DNA of 64,000 nucleotides from Styela clava (GCF_964204865.1 NC_135259.1:2108001-2172000), one strand, 5' to 3'. Positions 27,401 to 38,116 are shown, numbered from the stretch's first letter. Notes: generated from the letters alone by a model not told the origin. Program-made: numbers and translations.

Positions 27401-30400
27401 ATTTGTTGAACTCTTCAGCAACACGACGGTTGACTTGGACAGTGGAAATATTGAAGTTCCTCCTCTTATGAAAAACTGGCCTGAATTTCATAATGGAGTT
27501 GCTGCTGGGTTGAAGATAATGCCACAGAAGGTTGTCATATTAAGATAAATCAAATATTAAATGCTTAATCAGTCAGTAATTGGATTTTTAGATTACCTAA
27601 TTTGTCTCTACATATCTCATCTTCATGGATGCAAACTTCATGTAGCTGTACAATCACATTTAATTGTGATTAAGATAATATGGTATGATTTTGTGCTACG
27701 ATGAAACAAAAAGAAAATTTGTACAGGCAAAAATTTTTTTTTTTTAAACTACGGTACCTGACCAATCTTTTTCAAAATTTTTGTAATTGAGAGAAGAGTG
27801 TTTTCTAGAGACCTAATGCAGTATTTTTTGTTGAATTCGGACTTGGATTTTGTAGAGTTTACTTTCATGTTCCTATACTTATGCATCGCCCTCCTAATTT
27901 TTATTGAATGCTAAGGTGTTGTGATGTTCAAATAATTGCCAAGTACCATTCAGATTTTCATTGGCTTTTTCTTATACAGTACGAGTCTTCTTGGATATAT
28001 TTGAACAAACCCAAGACAAATACAAACGTTTCTAATCGAACAAATAATCAACCACCCACTGAATTGTCATCAGAACATGCTGGTAGGTTCATACTTAACT
28101 TCTAATTTCTATAGCATGATTGGGTGTCTAGTAAGAAAAAAATATTCTATGATACAGTTATCCTGTTCAATTCACTGAAATAGTGAATACTTCTGATTAG
28201 TTATCTTGAAGTAATGTCACAAAAACCCAATCATGTTTGGATATGGCAATAGATCAACTTGCTGTAGCGACTGCAAATTAAGCCAATTCAAGTAATTTAT
28301 TAAATCATATATTTATATATGCTTTCATTGAAGGAGAGAACAAATTCTATGTGGCAAAAGTGTATACTTGATATAGTTACAACAACGTAATATGGAGTTG
28401 GTGTTGAGCGTTATTTATTTTTCTGAAAATAAATATTTATTATTCAGTTTTCTGTTGCCACTTCTGGATAACGTATCCTTTGACTGGCACTTCCATATAT
28501 GTTTTTAATTTTTTACTCAGGATTTTTGCTTGCTTTGGGATTGAATGGACATCTTGAAAAACTTCACACATTGAACATACACGATTATCTGAGTAGGACT
28601 CATGAAATGACAACAATAGGACTTTTGCTTGGACTTGGTACTTCCAAGTATGTTATAATGCAAATTGCATAGTAGTAAGTTAGAAATAAATTTCAACGGA
28701 ACTGCATACTTTTGTGTGGGTAGTGGTTTTAAATGAATATGTATTGGTTGTAAAACTAGTCTCATAGTTAATTATTCAACATTAATTTATACTTGATCTT
28801 GAGAAAGGATTCATTATTTTCAGATGTGGATCATGTGACTTGTCAATCATGCGTATTTTAAGTGTTCACATACCAGCATTACTCCCACCAACATCGACAG
28901 AATTTGATGTTCCTCGTGTAATTCAAACTGCTGCTGTTACTGCCGTTGGATATCTCTATCTAGGATCTGCTCAACGTCTTGTAGCAGAAGTTATGCTCAG
29001 GGAAATAGGTGACAAAATTGTTCATATATTATTTATTCAATACCCTTTCACTTCTTTGTGTAGCTTTACTTGCAAAGTAAAGTATTTCAAAAACACATTG
29101 TGAAATGTTCCAAAGCTTCAAATAATCTTGCCATAATTTCTGATTATCTAGATAAAATATTCGTAGAGTTACTGTTTCTTAAAATTCATTAAATATCCAA
29201 GTCTAATTAGTACAGATGTTGATTTCCTCTTACTCGATCTGGTATGATACTAGTATAAGTAAACATTGTACTGATATTTATTATGTTCTTAGATCGACCA
29301 CTGAGTCCTGAAAATGACACCGGGGAAGAACGAGAAGCTTATGCACTCAGCTGTGGAATTGCTCTCGGTGCAATAACATTAGGGAGGGGCAGTAATATAC
29401 CTGAACTTGCAGATCTTAACATGACTGATCAATTGTACCACTACTTAACGGGCCGAAGAAAGCCGTCTAATGAACCAGTTGGACAAAGGTTAGATTTTAT
29501 TCAATATATCTTGTGACCTTGTTTCGTGGCTGCCTTACAGCACATTTTACATTATCATATACCTCTGGCAATACAAAAAACAAAGTTGCAAAGAAAGTCA
29601 ACTTGAAATAGGTAGACTAATCAGAGTATGAAATGTTTTATTTTGTTTATTTTTTAGTTAGGTACTGTTTTAGTAGAGCGCTTGCTTGTTCATGAGCCCA
29701 ACTCCTAATTGAAAAACTTTGCCCTACTGACAATATGGATTCCAGCCAGTTGTAGGATAATCGTTGTTATCACATAGCGATTAAACCAAGTTTTTATAGC
29801 ATTTTAAATTGGCACGCAACAAAACAAGTTTTGCAATAATTCTGACATTTTTCTGATTTTTTTCCCCCTATTGTATCTCAATGAGGATCACTAATATTGA
29901 TGTGTAGAAGTTTTTCGAAAATTCGTTTTAATATTGAATCATTTGTAATATGTAGACTACAGTGATTTCTTAAATTAGAAACAAAACCAAACTGCTTACA
30001 TCTTTGTATTGTACTCTTATTATCTTACACTCTTTTCCTATTACAGCATTATCCTTGAAGGAGATCAAGTAAATATAGAAGTGACGGCACCGGGTGCCAT
30101 TATTGCTCTTACTTTGATGTTTCTAAAAACCAATAACATGTAAATTGAATTTGAATTCATTTATTTTGTCTAAACTATTTTATATTTCACATGTTTTCGG
30201 ATATTTTTGAACCCTAAGGTTTTTGGCTAAATTGAAACTAATTCTGAAAAGCCCTTTTATATTCTCTTGAGATTAAATGAGTAAATAAATATACCGTAAA
30301 ATATGTAAGTGCTTTCTATACCAGGGATGGTTATAAAGAAAATAGTTTTAACATTCTTGACTGTTAATATATCATTTTCCCTTCACTTTTTATCATAAAG

Positions 30401-33400
30401 CACCAGCATATTTGTCTTGGATGATATTCCTCATGTATTTGCCAATTGTTTTGTTTCGGCATGATTTAAATTTTGTAATACATAACACAGAACTATTGCG
30501 GATTGGTTCACGGCTCCTGAAACACTACTTTTATTGGAAGCTATACGACCTCAACATCTGATGCTTCGTACGATGGCAAGATCATTGATTTTATGGGATT
30601 TTGTAGTTCCTTCAAAAGAATGGGTATGAAACCAATGTAGTACCGCATCTGCGAACGATATTTTTTCACATAATGCAAAATGTATTGTATCTTCAGTTAA
30701 TACAGAAGTACATTATAGCTATTCTAGAGAAAAATTTGATCAAATAAACTTTTTTTTTTATTTAGGTGGGTCTCGTGGACGTGCACTCACCCACCTGAAT
30801 TAATCACTGTTACGGGAGTTATAAACAACCACCATCACGCAAAGAGCTACATAACGACACACTGATACTATGTACAGTATAAATAAAACACAGTCTGCAA
30901 TACAGGCAAATTACATGAATATACCTGGTGGGCGGTGCCGGTGGCAATCATGCTCGATTTAAGCACGGACACTATGTCATCTTATATTAATAGACACTAG
31001 TTGGCACATGACTTGCCAACAAATTGAGTGACACAGCATTCATTTTTCATTAAGGTTGAAAATCATATTCCATCTGTGATACGAACTCATTTATCAGCAT
31101 CAAGAAATTTCTCTGAATCTAGTTCGATTGATCCATTGGTGGATGTACAGACGATATTACAATGCCATGCTTCTATATTAACTGGTGCTTGCCTAGCACT
31201 AGGAATAAGGTAATTAACAGAATATTTAGGATAGCAATTACATATTTATCCCGGGGGGGAGGAAAGTCAATAAGAAAACTTAATCACTTGGCGAACCACA
31301 GCCTCTCATCCGGTTACCAGTCCATGTCGGATATGGAATTAGTTAGCCAGTTATTTGTTTTCTGAAGCATGGACCTGATGGTGGAGAAAGCCATAACCGA
31401 CCAGCGGTTACGTGAACCATCCTACCGCGCCGAGGATTTCAGCAATCCTCTCGCACATAACCATCCCACATGGGAGTTAAACCTGCGAGGCCACACAGGG
31501 TAGTCAGAGGTGTGGTGGCGAGCGTTTTCCTAACCCTTAGCACGATCCGCCACATATATTGCTCACTTTCCATCTTTATTCCAGTATTTTTCTTTAGACA
31601 GCCAAAATGTTATCCTTCCACCATCTTCAAAACATTTTCTATACAGGTTTGCTGGTTCTCAAAACAAGAGTGCTTATGGTACATTGCGTTATTTTATCTT
31701 GTTTTTCTTATCGATATGGAACGAACAAAGTGGTACAGCACGGCCTACAGCATCAGCCTATCCTCTGGAGGTATTTATTAAAGTTTGGAAAATTCCTTTT
31801 CTGAAATTCCTCGTATGTATATTCTGTTGATGTTTGTGTCATTCAAGAATTAAAAAATAAAACAATGGCCTTTGTCAACTTTTTCTGAGATTTGTACCTT
31901 CATCTTGGCTTTCAGGTAATGGGAAGATACACACTGGAAAATTGTCTCACAACCTGCTTACTGGCGTTGAGTATGGTCGTTGCTGGGTCTGGTGATATGG
32001 AAACATTGCAGGTATTATTCATGTATTTATGAAGTTTAAAAATGATATTTTAATTAAAAATGATATATATTTAATCTGCATTTTCTCGTATTTCCAGCTT
32101 TGTCGATTTCTCCATGTTACTGTTGGTGCAGAAATAAATTATGGGATGCAGATGGCAACTCATATGGCCTTAGGGTTTTTGTTCTTGGGAAATTGCAGGT
32201 ATTGGAATATTGCACTGATTTGGTATAAAAACTCAATATTGCTCGCTAAGTACTACATTTATATCAAGTATAGTCTCTGTGAAAAAATAGTCTGAGCTCT
32301 AAATTATGATGATTTCCAGCAATTTTATGGGTATTATTTTTAAAAATGCAACTTTTTGCGTAGTCTACCAATCATGCTTGTTGTCATAACACAAAATTAA
32401 CGTCTCATGAAACTCCTCATACAGCAAATACAATTTACTTAACACTCACTATGTCACTAAGAACAGAGAACGTCGTCTAATTATTATTCAAAGGACAGTA
32501 TCTTTCAGGCATGGCAGCGTTCATGCATAATTATGACATCACAAGAAATGACAAAAGTTGATCATGAATATATACATGAACATTCGCAAAGTACTCTATT
32601 TTTTAAACATGATGCAACTTATAGAATTTGGATTTTCTGTTTCCTTTGTTTGATCTTATTTTATTTATATGTTCTGATAATTTTTCAGAAAAACACTCTC
32701 AACGTCGAACAAGAGTATATGTGCCATACTTACTGCTGTCTTTCCCTGTTTTCCATGTTCAAGTACAGATAACAGATATCATCTGCAGGTAATTTGTTTA
32801 TATTGTAAGTGCCTAATTTTGAATATTGCATGATATTTTCATGGTTTGTTCAATACTTTTCAGGCACTTCGTCATTTCTATGTTCTTGCAACAGAACAAC
32901 GATTACTGGTTCCCATTGATAGTTCAACAAATTTACCTTGCTATGCACAAATTAATATCAAGTTTACAACAGAATTTTCCGGTGAGGAACACTCATGTCT
33001 GGTGATGGCACCTTATATGCTTCCAGAGCAGTCACAGTTGAAAGAGGTATGTGTATTGAAAGCGAAAGGTTTGTAAAATAAAAATAAAAAATTTGTCCAA
33101 ACTCATACTCCTTGGACTGTTTATGAAACATATTGGTGATTGAATTTAAAAAATACCTTATTTGTTTTCATTCATGTTACATTCTGAAGAATTCAACAAA
33201 AAATTGTTATTCACAAAACTGCAACTAGTGTATGTAATTCTTTCACCACTTTCTGTAACTATGTCAACAACGTCTGAATGGTATAGTTTGTATCTCTCGT
33301 ACTTTTTCTTCTTCATATGTCCACTTTTTCTATTTGTTTGAGATAATATTGATTGGTTAGAGGCAACAACAAAAAATATCAACCTGTCACTTTGACGAAA

Positions 33401-36080
33401 ATGTGAAGTTCAAAAATTTTTTATTATTTTTCATTTAGATCAAGTTTACTATAGATTTGAATTTTTTTAGAATAAAACTGCATATGTGTTCCCATAATCG
33501 ATCATATATTCTTATGTTTATTGTTTAATCAGGTTAAAGTTGATGATCCCAGACACTGGCCTCTGTGCGTTGATATACAAACGCAAGCTGATAAGTTGAA
33601 AGAATTATTTGAAGTTGGTTTATCTGTTCAAAGAAGAGCTGGATTTCAGTCTTATATCAAAGATCCCAAAGTATTTATACTTCTTCATTTTTTTGTGTTT
33701 GCGAATTAAAACAAAATTTTGTTGTGTACAGCAATGTAAAGAGGTTATAATTATCTCTTTTTGGACGTATCGTTGAAAAATGTTTTGAATTTTGTCATCA
33801 AGGCTTAAATGTTTCTAAGTTTTCAACTCATATTGTGAATGTTTTATTGGCTCTTCGTAAAGTCGCCTTGTTTTACTTTTTATATATGGATTTCAATATT
33901 GTTGATGGATTTGATACTTTGTAGAAAACATTACTCAAAAATTGAAACTTTGCTCATGTCTTCCATTGATTACATAATGAAAAATTGTTCGAGTTACAGT
34001 TTTTGATTCAATGTTTATATTCCTAAGGGTCACAGAAGTCTACTCGCTCGTTCATCACAAAATTGGAGCTCGCTTCTTACAGATGATGTTTATAATATTC
34101 GTTCCTATGCAGAAACTTTTCTTAACTATGTATCTGACGACAATAATTCAGGTGAATTTTTGTAGATTTCAAGGATTAGATTACACAGCATCAGATTCAA
34201 TATAAGTTCAATCGAATATTAATCTGAATTTTCCTTCCATGTTTTTTTACCATAAATATGTAAAGCTGTTGCACTGGTATACACACTTTTTGGCTGTCAT
34301 GATATTGACACTGTCAAATTTACTATTTGTTGGAATTGAATTTGTAGGATAATTTATGTACAAAAGATTTACTCCTTTCCTCTGTGGAATGGTCCGAGAC
34401 ACCACTTGTGTTTAATAACCTTACCAATGTCCAGGCTGTAGTAACTAGAACTATCACACAGTTAGTATGGATATCCTTGTGTGGACTAGAATGCTGACGA
34501 GAGGCTTTACCTAATTTTCTACCTTAGCCTTCCTTTCAACTGGATATCTGGATATCTAATACAAAACAAATATAGAGAAATTATTTTGAGTTACTGATAA
34601 CTTCACTTTCAAAATAGACAACTCTGACATAAGTGCAGCTGCAAGAAGAATTTCTCTCTCGTCATCTCTGTTGGAAAATTTTGTCACCGAGGAAAAATCA
34701 CAAACATTACATATTTTCTGCGGATTGCAACAGGTTACTATTGGAAATATTTCTTGTTACAAGTAATCGCAGCTAGCAGGCGCGCACCATGAGGTCCAAA
34801 ATAGTGATAAAGCCGTTCTCAAAAATTACACATTCGGTGTCATGTGATTGAATTCTTTCAGGCATAAATGCCAAACCAATAAGAGTGAGCGGCTTTGGTT
34901 GGAGTCACATGCTAAAATAGGGAAAGGTGGAAAAACTATGTTAAAAAGTATGGTTTAAAAATCAGGATGGTGCCTAATCATAATGAAAATTGTGGAGTGA
35001 GTGAATTAAAGTGTTTCTCTTTTAAAATTCACTTTGTTCATTTTGTTTGTAATTTTCCTTATATTTAATTATTATTATTATTCATTACTTTGCTTTTAGA
35101 TCTTTTATCAGCTGCAAAACTTTAAAAAGCCAAATACAATGTCAATGTGGCAACTGAAAATTGCTTTCGATTTTATGAAGCAAATTGCAGTGCCAAATCT
35201 AAATAAACAGCAAGGTTTTATGACCTCAGAACATTTTATTGCAATTTTGTCATCTGAGGTAGAAAATCACTTTGGGAAAATACTCAGAGGTGAGTTCATA
35301 TATTTGTTTATCACCAAGTTGACATTGGATTAATTAGACGGCTTTTAATTATTTTATATTACAAAATTGGGCGCTCCTTGAGTGTATGTACCAATACGAA
35401 GTAACTAATTTTGTTCGTCTACTATGCATCATGTTGTATAAAGGGACTGAAAGCTATGGGCAGGAGGTATATTCACTTCACTGTCTAACACAGACAGTTC
35501 CCGAACTCGTAATAGAGCTAAAATATTCTCAGTTCAACCAGGAAGCTTTGGGAAAATCTCAATAAAATTTTGGCCTAACCCCAATCCGTATTTACCCTGG
35601 TACATATAATACAGGAGTACCCAAAATTGTTTTTGATCAGATAGTCAGTATAGGCAACCCATGATTGTTCACAAATATCTGTATTCACATGCAATTGAAA
35701 TTGTCAGGAAATAAATAATCTGTCAAAATTGTATGACAGGTATAAAAACGCCATTGAGTTTACTAATGGGAAATGGAACACACAAAAACAAAAACTCCAA
35801 ACCCAAACGAGTGGTGAAGCGAAAGGAACTCTCAATTGAAAATCCTCTTTCTTCATGTACGAATCAATCGTGGACGCAAGGATTATCTGTGACTAATATA
35901 TGGCACATGGTGTGTTTTTCTATTCTTCATGACATGAAAACTGAATTGTTGTTTCCTTCTCAAAATAAACAAGATGGATCTACTGGTTTAAAGGATGCAG
36001 AAAGTTCAATATGTGGAAGTTCTGAGTTTTTGAAATTTAAAGGTTCTGCAGGGATTCAAATTTATAAAGCTACACATTGA
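9356..36080 (+). CDS. ANAPC1: Anaphase-promoting complex subunit 1 (APC1), 44 exons, complete
   Basis: APC1 is the largest scaffold subunit of the APC/C, the nuclear ubiquitin ligase that marks cyclin B and securin for destruction. I joined 44 exons by reading frame and GT..AG borders. Every junction keeps phase, giving 6207 nt or 2068 residues (human about 1944). Family-specific stretches include EFIPYGRHAISNHPG, FVTALPFQ, CGQKFLVYYI, FHNGVAAGLKI, HIPALLPPTSTEFDVP and LCRFLHVTVGAEINYG. Order: beta-propeller (about 1-640) broken by a Ser/Pro-rich loop, helical middle, PC repeats (about 1260-1690), C-terminal helical domain. The first in-frame ATG that gives the APC1 N-terminus is used. The last exon ends at TGA 36078-36080; the tail is divergent. 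No AATAAA lies close by; ATTAAA at 36689-36694 is a candidate poly(A) signal. Exon coordinates are in the block entries below. Confidence 0.97.
11854..12086 (-). repeat. MITE family copy B in ANAPC1 intron 5
   Basis: Reversed copy of the same family: GTAGGCGAACAAAATTGGTTAC and CTATTACGAGTTTGGAGACTG appear in the opposite order to the plus-strand copies. Its ends are more worn than those of the others. Confidence 0.7.
12528..14679. mobile_element. Non-autonomous hAT element in ANAPC1 intron 6 (2152 bp)
   Basis: Both ends carry the inverted repeat CAGGGATGGCCA, and the element is flanked by a perfect 8-bp duplication, cataggac (12520-12527 and 14680-14687). An 8-bp duplication with CAGGGATGG-type ends is typical of the hAT superfamily. 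The subterminal regions are full of ATTCGAATA/ATTCCGAATA motifs. No long transposase frame is present, so the copy must have been moved by a partner element. Confidence 0.93.
15054..17416 (+). CDS. ANAPC1: ANAPC1 exons 7-9: Ser/Pro-rich phosphoregulatory loop
   Basis: Exons: 15054-15156, 16853-16997, 17235-17416 (residues 291-434). The segment is low-complexity and has about eight Ser/Thr-Pro sites (SSPG, ISPM, GSPA, RTPH, QTPN, CSPS, FSPL, RSPS). It then rejoins the propeller at RPEICLEHVWSENV (human PELCIDHLWTETI). In vertebrates the same position holds the '300s loop', whose mitotic phosphorylation relieves autoinhibition and allows CDC20 to bind. The equivalent role here is inferred from position and S/TP density. 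The exon 7 donor (gtgcga) is weak. Exon 7 has 103 nt, so skipping it would break the frame. It sits between hAT elements in introns 6 and 7. Confidence 0.9.
15205..16265. mobile_element. Non-autonomous hAT element in ANAPC1 intron 7 (1061 bp)
   Basis: Inverted ends TAGGGCTGTCCAA are followed inside by repeated ATTCGAATCGAAT motifs. A perfect 8-bp duplication, tttgtcac, flanks it (15197-15204, 16266-16273). The left end lies 49 bp from the donor of ANAPC1 exon 7. No transposase frame is visible. Confidence 0.93.
16449..16752. mobile_element. Short hAT-type MITE in ANAPC1 intron 7 (304 bp)
   Basis: The right end read in reverse is CAGGTGTGGGCAAGG, and GGCCCGC motifs lie near both ends, as in many hAT elements. 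Flanks are ctatatta and ctctatta (7 of 8 match). The left end is degraded (CTGACATGG). Confidence 0.75.
17425..17790 (-). repeat. SINE-like repeat in ANAPC1 intron 9
   Basis: About 250 bp match a second copy at 31223-31560, including GGTTACCAGTCCATGTCGG and CCAGCGGTTACGTGAACCA. On the minus strand it has a perfect Pol III B-box, GGTTCGAATCCC (reverse of 17672-17683 region), pointing to a tRNA-derived SINE on the minus strand. A long open frame crossing exon 9 and this repeat is not coding. Confidence 0.65.
17862..19089 (+). CDS. ANAPC1: ANAPC1 exons 10-13: second part of the beta-propeller
   Basis: Exons: 17862-18037, 18225-18290, 18639-18791, 18873-19089 (residues 434-637). Landmarks are CGQKFLVYYIDN, SQFIFGAVVTYPARDA, GNVILYTGTVK, VLGNLEEVNLLSPVPEL and LFLEVSSGSYYKSDIPQL. 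They match the human series CGQKFLCFLVES, TQLIFGSVTNIPAKDA, GNLVLYTGVVR, LLGSLDEVVLLSPVPEL and VTLELSNGSMVRITIPEI in order. A Pro/Ser/Thr-rich linker (exon 12) lies at the same place as in the human protein. Confidence 0.95.
20137..24109 (+). CDS. ANAPC1: ANAPC1 exons 14-21: helical middle region, first part
   Basis: Exons: 20137-20242, 20531-20627, 21027-21101, 21301-21426, 21728-21838, 22466-22622, 23659-23813, 24027-24109 (residues 638-940). Diagnostic stretches are IIKWYSMRYSPG, SYQSEWAIFEACL, SPVVAAKKAR (human SPVIAPKKAR), DWKYLLDSDFH (human DWEYLLNSDYH) and AVFCVLHLVYE (human AIFFVLHLVYE). Exons 19-21 diverge more but stay open and in phase. The exon 14 donor is gttctg, unusual but GT. 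Introns 14 and 15 carry MITE copies. Confidence 0.93.
20300..20440 (+). repeat. MITE family copy C in ANAPC1 intron 14, 5' truncated
   Basis: It has GACTGAAACTCATGGGCAG, the CAGTCCCCAAACTCG core and the AAACATACTACAGGAGTGC end. The starting third of the element is missing. Confidence 0.75.
20825..20972 (+). repeat. MITE family copy D in ANAPC1 intron 15, internally deleted
   Basis: Starts GACGCTCCAGAAGTGTG and ends CACACACTACAGAAGTACC, inverted to each other. The central CAGTCCCC core is deleted. Taatat-like repeats flank it. Confidence 0.8.
24150..24240. mobile_element. hAT terminal fragment in ANAPC1 intron 21
   Basis: CAGAGATGCGCAACCTGCGG followed by CCCGTGAG has the form of a hAT left end with GGCCCG motif. 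The other end is not recognisable downstream. Confidence 0.4.
24644..27530 (+). CDS. ANAPC1: ANAPC1 exons 22-27: helical middle region, second part
   Basis: Exons: 24644-24876, 25272-25539, 25899-25997, 26325-26420, 26961-27032, 27419-27530 (residues 941-1234). It contains LHTLPHGVALPIFTALHQC (human LETLPFGIALPIRDAIYHC), SDHEFQELTRARLLTLC, RTMALAVGSGMMSL, PIPTEPFEIP and NTTVDLDSGNIEVPP followed by FHNGVAAGLKI. The acidic, Asn/Gln-rich stretch in exon 23 aligns with the acidic linker of vertebrate APC1. The exon 27 donor is gttgtc. Introns 25 and 26 each hold a MITE copy. Confidence 0.95.
26517..26720 (+). repeat. MITE family copy E in ANAPC1 intron 25
   Basis: Full-length copy from GGCGCTCTAGAAGTATG to CATACTACGGGAGCAC, with the shared core CAGTCCCCGAACTCGTAATA. 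Tattttttt repeats flank both sides. Confidence 0.85.
27176..27322 (+). repeat. MITE family copy F in ANAPC1 intron 26
   Basis: Starts GACGCTCCAGTGTACC and ends CATACACTACAGGAGTACCC. The core is partly deleted. The flanks show ataaatt and ataatt. Confidence 0.8.
27980..32788 (+). CDS. ANAPC1: ANAPC1 exons 28-38: PC (proteasome/cyclosome) repeat domain
   Basis: Exons: 27980-28082, 28521-28647, 28824-29008, 29293-29488, 30047-30139, 30491-30623, 31055-31209, 31647-31770, 31916-32011, 32098-32198, 32689-32788 (residues 1235-1705). PC repeats are the toroid-forming helical pairs that APC1 shares with proteasome subunits Rpn1 and Rpn2. The repeat signature of small residues with GxxLG is visible in AGFLLALGLNGHL, TIGLLLGLGTS, CGIALGAITLGRGSN, GAIIALTLMFLKTNN, LTGACLALGIRFAGS, LALSMVVAGSG and ATHMALGFLFLGN. 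This is the best-conserved part of the protein. Exon 38 ends at STDNRYHLQ, also as in human. Confidence 0.97.
31223..31560 (-). repeat. SINE-like repeat in ANAPC1 intron 34
   Basis: Second copy of the intron 9 repeat. On the minus strand it has an A-box-like TGGCGGATCGTG and a decayed B-box (GGTTTAACTCCC). Together the two copies suggest a tRNA-derived family. Confidence 0.65.
32864..36080 (+). CDS. ANAPC1: ANAPC1 exons 39-44: C-terminal domain
   Basis: Exons: 32864-33046, 33533-33670, 34028-34151, 34618-34733, 35100-35289, 35740-36080 (residues 1706-2068). ALRHFYVLATEQRLLVPID (human ALRHLYVLAAEPRLLVPVD) and DPRHWPLCVD are clear. LFYVLATEQ is followed by less conserved helical sequence. WQLKIAFDFMK plus GFMTSEHFI match human WQIKLVLEFFS and LFMNSEFLP. 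The final exon has a basic insert (NKNSKPKRVVKRK) before the region equivalent to the human C-terminal helices, and its end is shorter and divergent. Intron 43 holds a MITE copy flanked by AAAATT repeats. Confidence 0.92.
35369..35622 (+). repeat. MITE family copy G in ANAPC1 intron 43
   Basis: Longest copy, from GGGCGCTCCTTGAGTGTATG to CATATAATACAGGAGTACCC. Aaaatt repeats flank both sides. It holds the core ACAGTTCCCGAACTCGTAAT and a short extra stretch near 35530. Confidence 0.85.
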
Positions 36081-37499
36081 TTATGCACAGTTTCCGATTT
36101 GCTGATTTACTTTCGATTTGTTTCTACAATAACTATATGGCGCAACCTCATAATATAAACTACTGTGGCAATCTTCAACAGTTATTGAATTATTTGTCTG
36201 CTGACTTGGGAAAAACAGTCGCGTTATTGTGTTTTTGTAATCACTGGCGAAAGTTAAAAAGTATTTTGGAAGTTGTGATGTAGGGCGAGCCGTCATGTAA
36301 TCTCACACCTCTGTCGCTTTCGTTGGCTATTGAATGTTTTGACTTCGGTTGCCATGGCCGAATTGGTTTATGCAGTGGCAGAGAACTTTTTCAAATAGGC
36401 TGTTTTATAACTTTTTTCAGAATAGTTTATTTAATCTTGACCGAATGTAACAACCAACATACGGGACTACAGCTTTCATATTTTCTGGTCGGTGCATCAG
36501 TAGTTTCTGGCATTACGAGCATTTTTAGAACATTTATTACCGGTAAATTGTACACTAATGAAAAAGCCATACTAGTCAGTGGTATCATTTCAAGTTGCGT
36601 ATATTCGAGAATTGAAGATCCAATCCTGTCAGTTGACTATGGTTAATTCTCCCTTTTCGTTAAGATTGTGTCTTTTTCTCACCATTGTATTAAAGAGGAC
36701 CGGGCATTTCCACCGAGCTTAACACTACTGAGTTGATACGCTTCATGTGAGTCACGGTTAGAGGAACCAATGGTTTCGCTGAACTTTGTTCGACTACTCG
36801 GAATGCTACAAAGTTTTAATAGTATGTCATTATGTAAACGCTCCTTTGAAGTGACAATATAATTATGGTCAATTTCGAATACATTTTAAATTATCATTTT
36901 AGAATATTAAATATATTCTAAAATAGTATCGAGCAATATAAGCTTTTCTGATTGCATCGAGGAATTTTCATACAATAAACAATGGAATAACTTATCTTCA
37001 ATCCCTAGCCATTAAATTTCAACAGGCATATTTTAATATGTTCATTTCCGGCTGGCTACTTCACACAAAACCTCTTCAAATTGCAGGGAAATGAAGAGAG
37101 TGATTTCCAGTAGCTGAAACTTAAACCTGAATGAATGTGCTTCAATTGCAAGCAAGACCCAAGTCAGTAAAATAGTCATTAAACAAAGAACAACGTAAAA
37201 TTTGTATTGATAGCACCGTGACAAAAAAGCGATGTTTTATCCTGTGCCCTGTAAATCACCTAAATTTCGTGTGTCTTCTTCACACATTAAGGTGTGTTGG
37301 AAAAATTCGGAACATATTTAATAGTCATTGAAGTTGAAACAGTCAACCGACTTTTTCCGGGATTATGATAGATACGTTTTCAATCAATTTATTATTGTAC
37401 CAAAATAAAGAGTATTCCTTGGGATTCTATCGCGAATCTTGTTGTCTTTAACGGCCATAACGACTTCGCAGTATCGCAAAAATACGAATTAGAAATCAA
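36081..37499. other. ANAPC1 3' flank, no supported gene
   Basis: Holds the candidate poly(A) signal ATTAAA (36689-36694). A 107-codon open frame (36323-36646) shows no recognisable motif. ATTCGAATAC-like and TTTAGAATATTAAATAT stretches near 36870-36930 may belong to the degenerate hAT copy to the right. Confidence 0.35.
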
Positions 37500-38116
37500 T
37501 ATAATATTAACACTCATTTTATGTCCGCTGACTGTGGTATTTCAGAGTGATAATGCTCCATCTTTTCATTAAGTCGATGCAACCGCGAGGTGCGTTGAAC
37601 GGAATTAAACGAATACCGCAAGATATTTTAAATGTTGGTGTCGGTCACGGATTGAATATTTTGCACAACGGAGTCATCCCCTGAAAAAGTCGATTCTTTC
37701 AACTATTTTTATCAAAATTATTTGTTGAAAAGCGGGAAAAAGTACAAATTGTTTTTCCTAACCTTCAGAATGAGTCAACTTTTTTCCGACTTGCGACAAT
37801 TTATTGGGCATCGTAAGAAAGCGCGTGATCCCAACTTATTCAACATCCAACATTTGATGAATATATGCGAGACGAATGAATGAATGCAAGGAAATGGGGG
37901 CAATGTCCACGCCCGACTGTATGCGTCGCGCGATCGCACATGAGATGACAAATCACCAGAGTAACAATACGTGGTGACAAAGCCCAGAAAATCGTTCAGA
38001 GACTTCTCTCGGAAACGAAACACCTTGCTGACGAAGAAGAGTGGCCTTATTTGGAATCATTCTAAAATTAGATGAAAAGAGATTCGAATACTTTGGGATT
38101 CGATTTGGACAACCCT
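37500..38116. mobile_element. Degenerate hAT copy related to the intron 6 element
   Basis: Reversed, 37500-37710 matches 13590-13800 inside the intron 6 hAT element: GTTGAAAGA.TCGACTTTT, GTTGTGCAAA, TTTAAAAT.TCTTGC and CGGTTGC.TCGAC in the same order. The right end GGACAACCCT with TTCGAAT motifs resembles the ends of the 15205 element. The left end and target duplication are not found. Confidence 0.6.

Noticed and set aside
33158..33382. 74-codon minus-strand frame in ANAPC1 intron 39
   Set aside because: Looks mildly protein-like but is inside an intron with no partner exon or recognisable domain.
36323..36646. 107-codon plus-strand frame after ANAPC1
   Set aside because: No homology seen, no splice or poly(A) context; treated as 3' flank.
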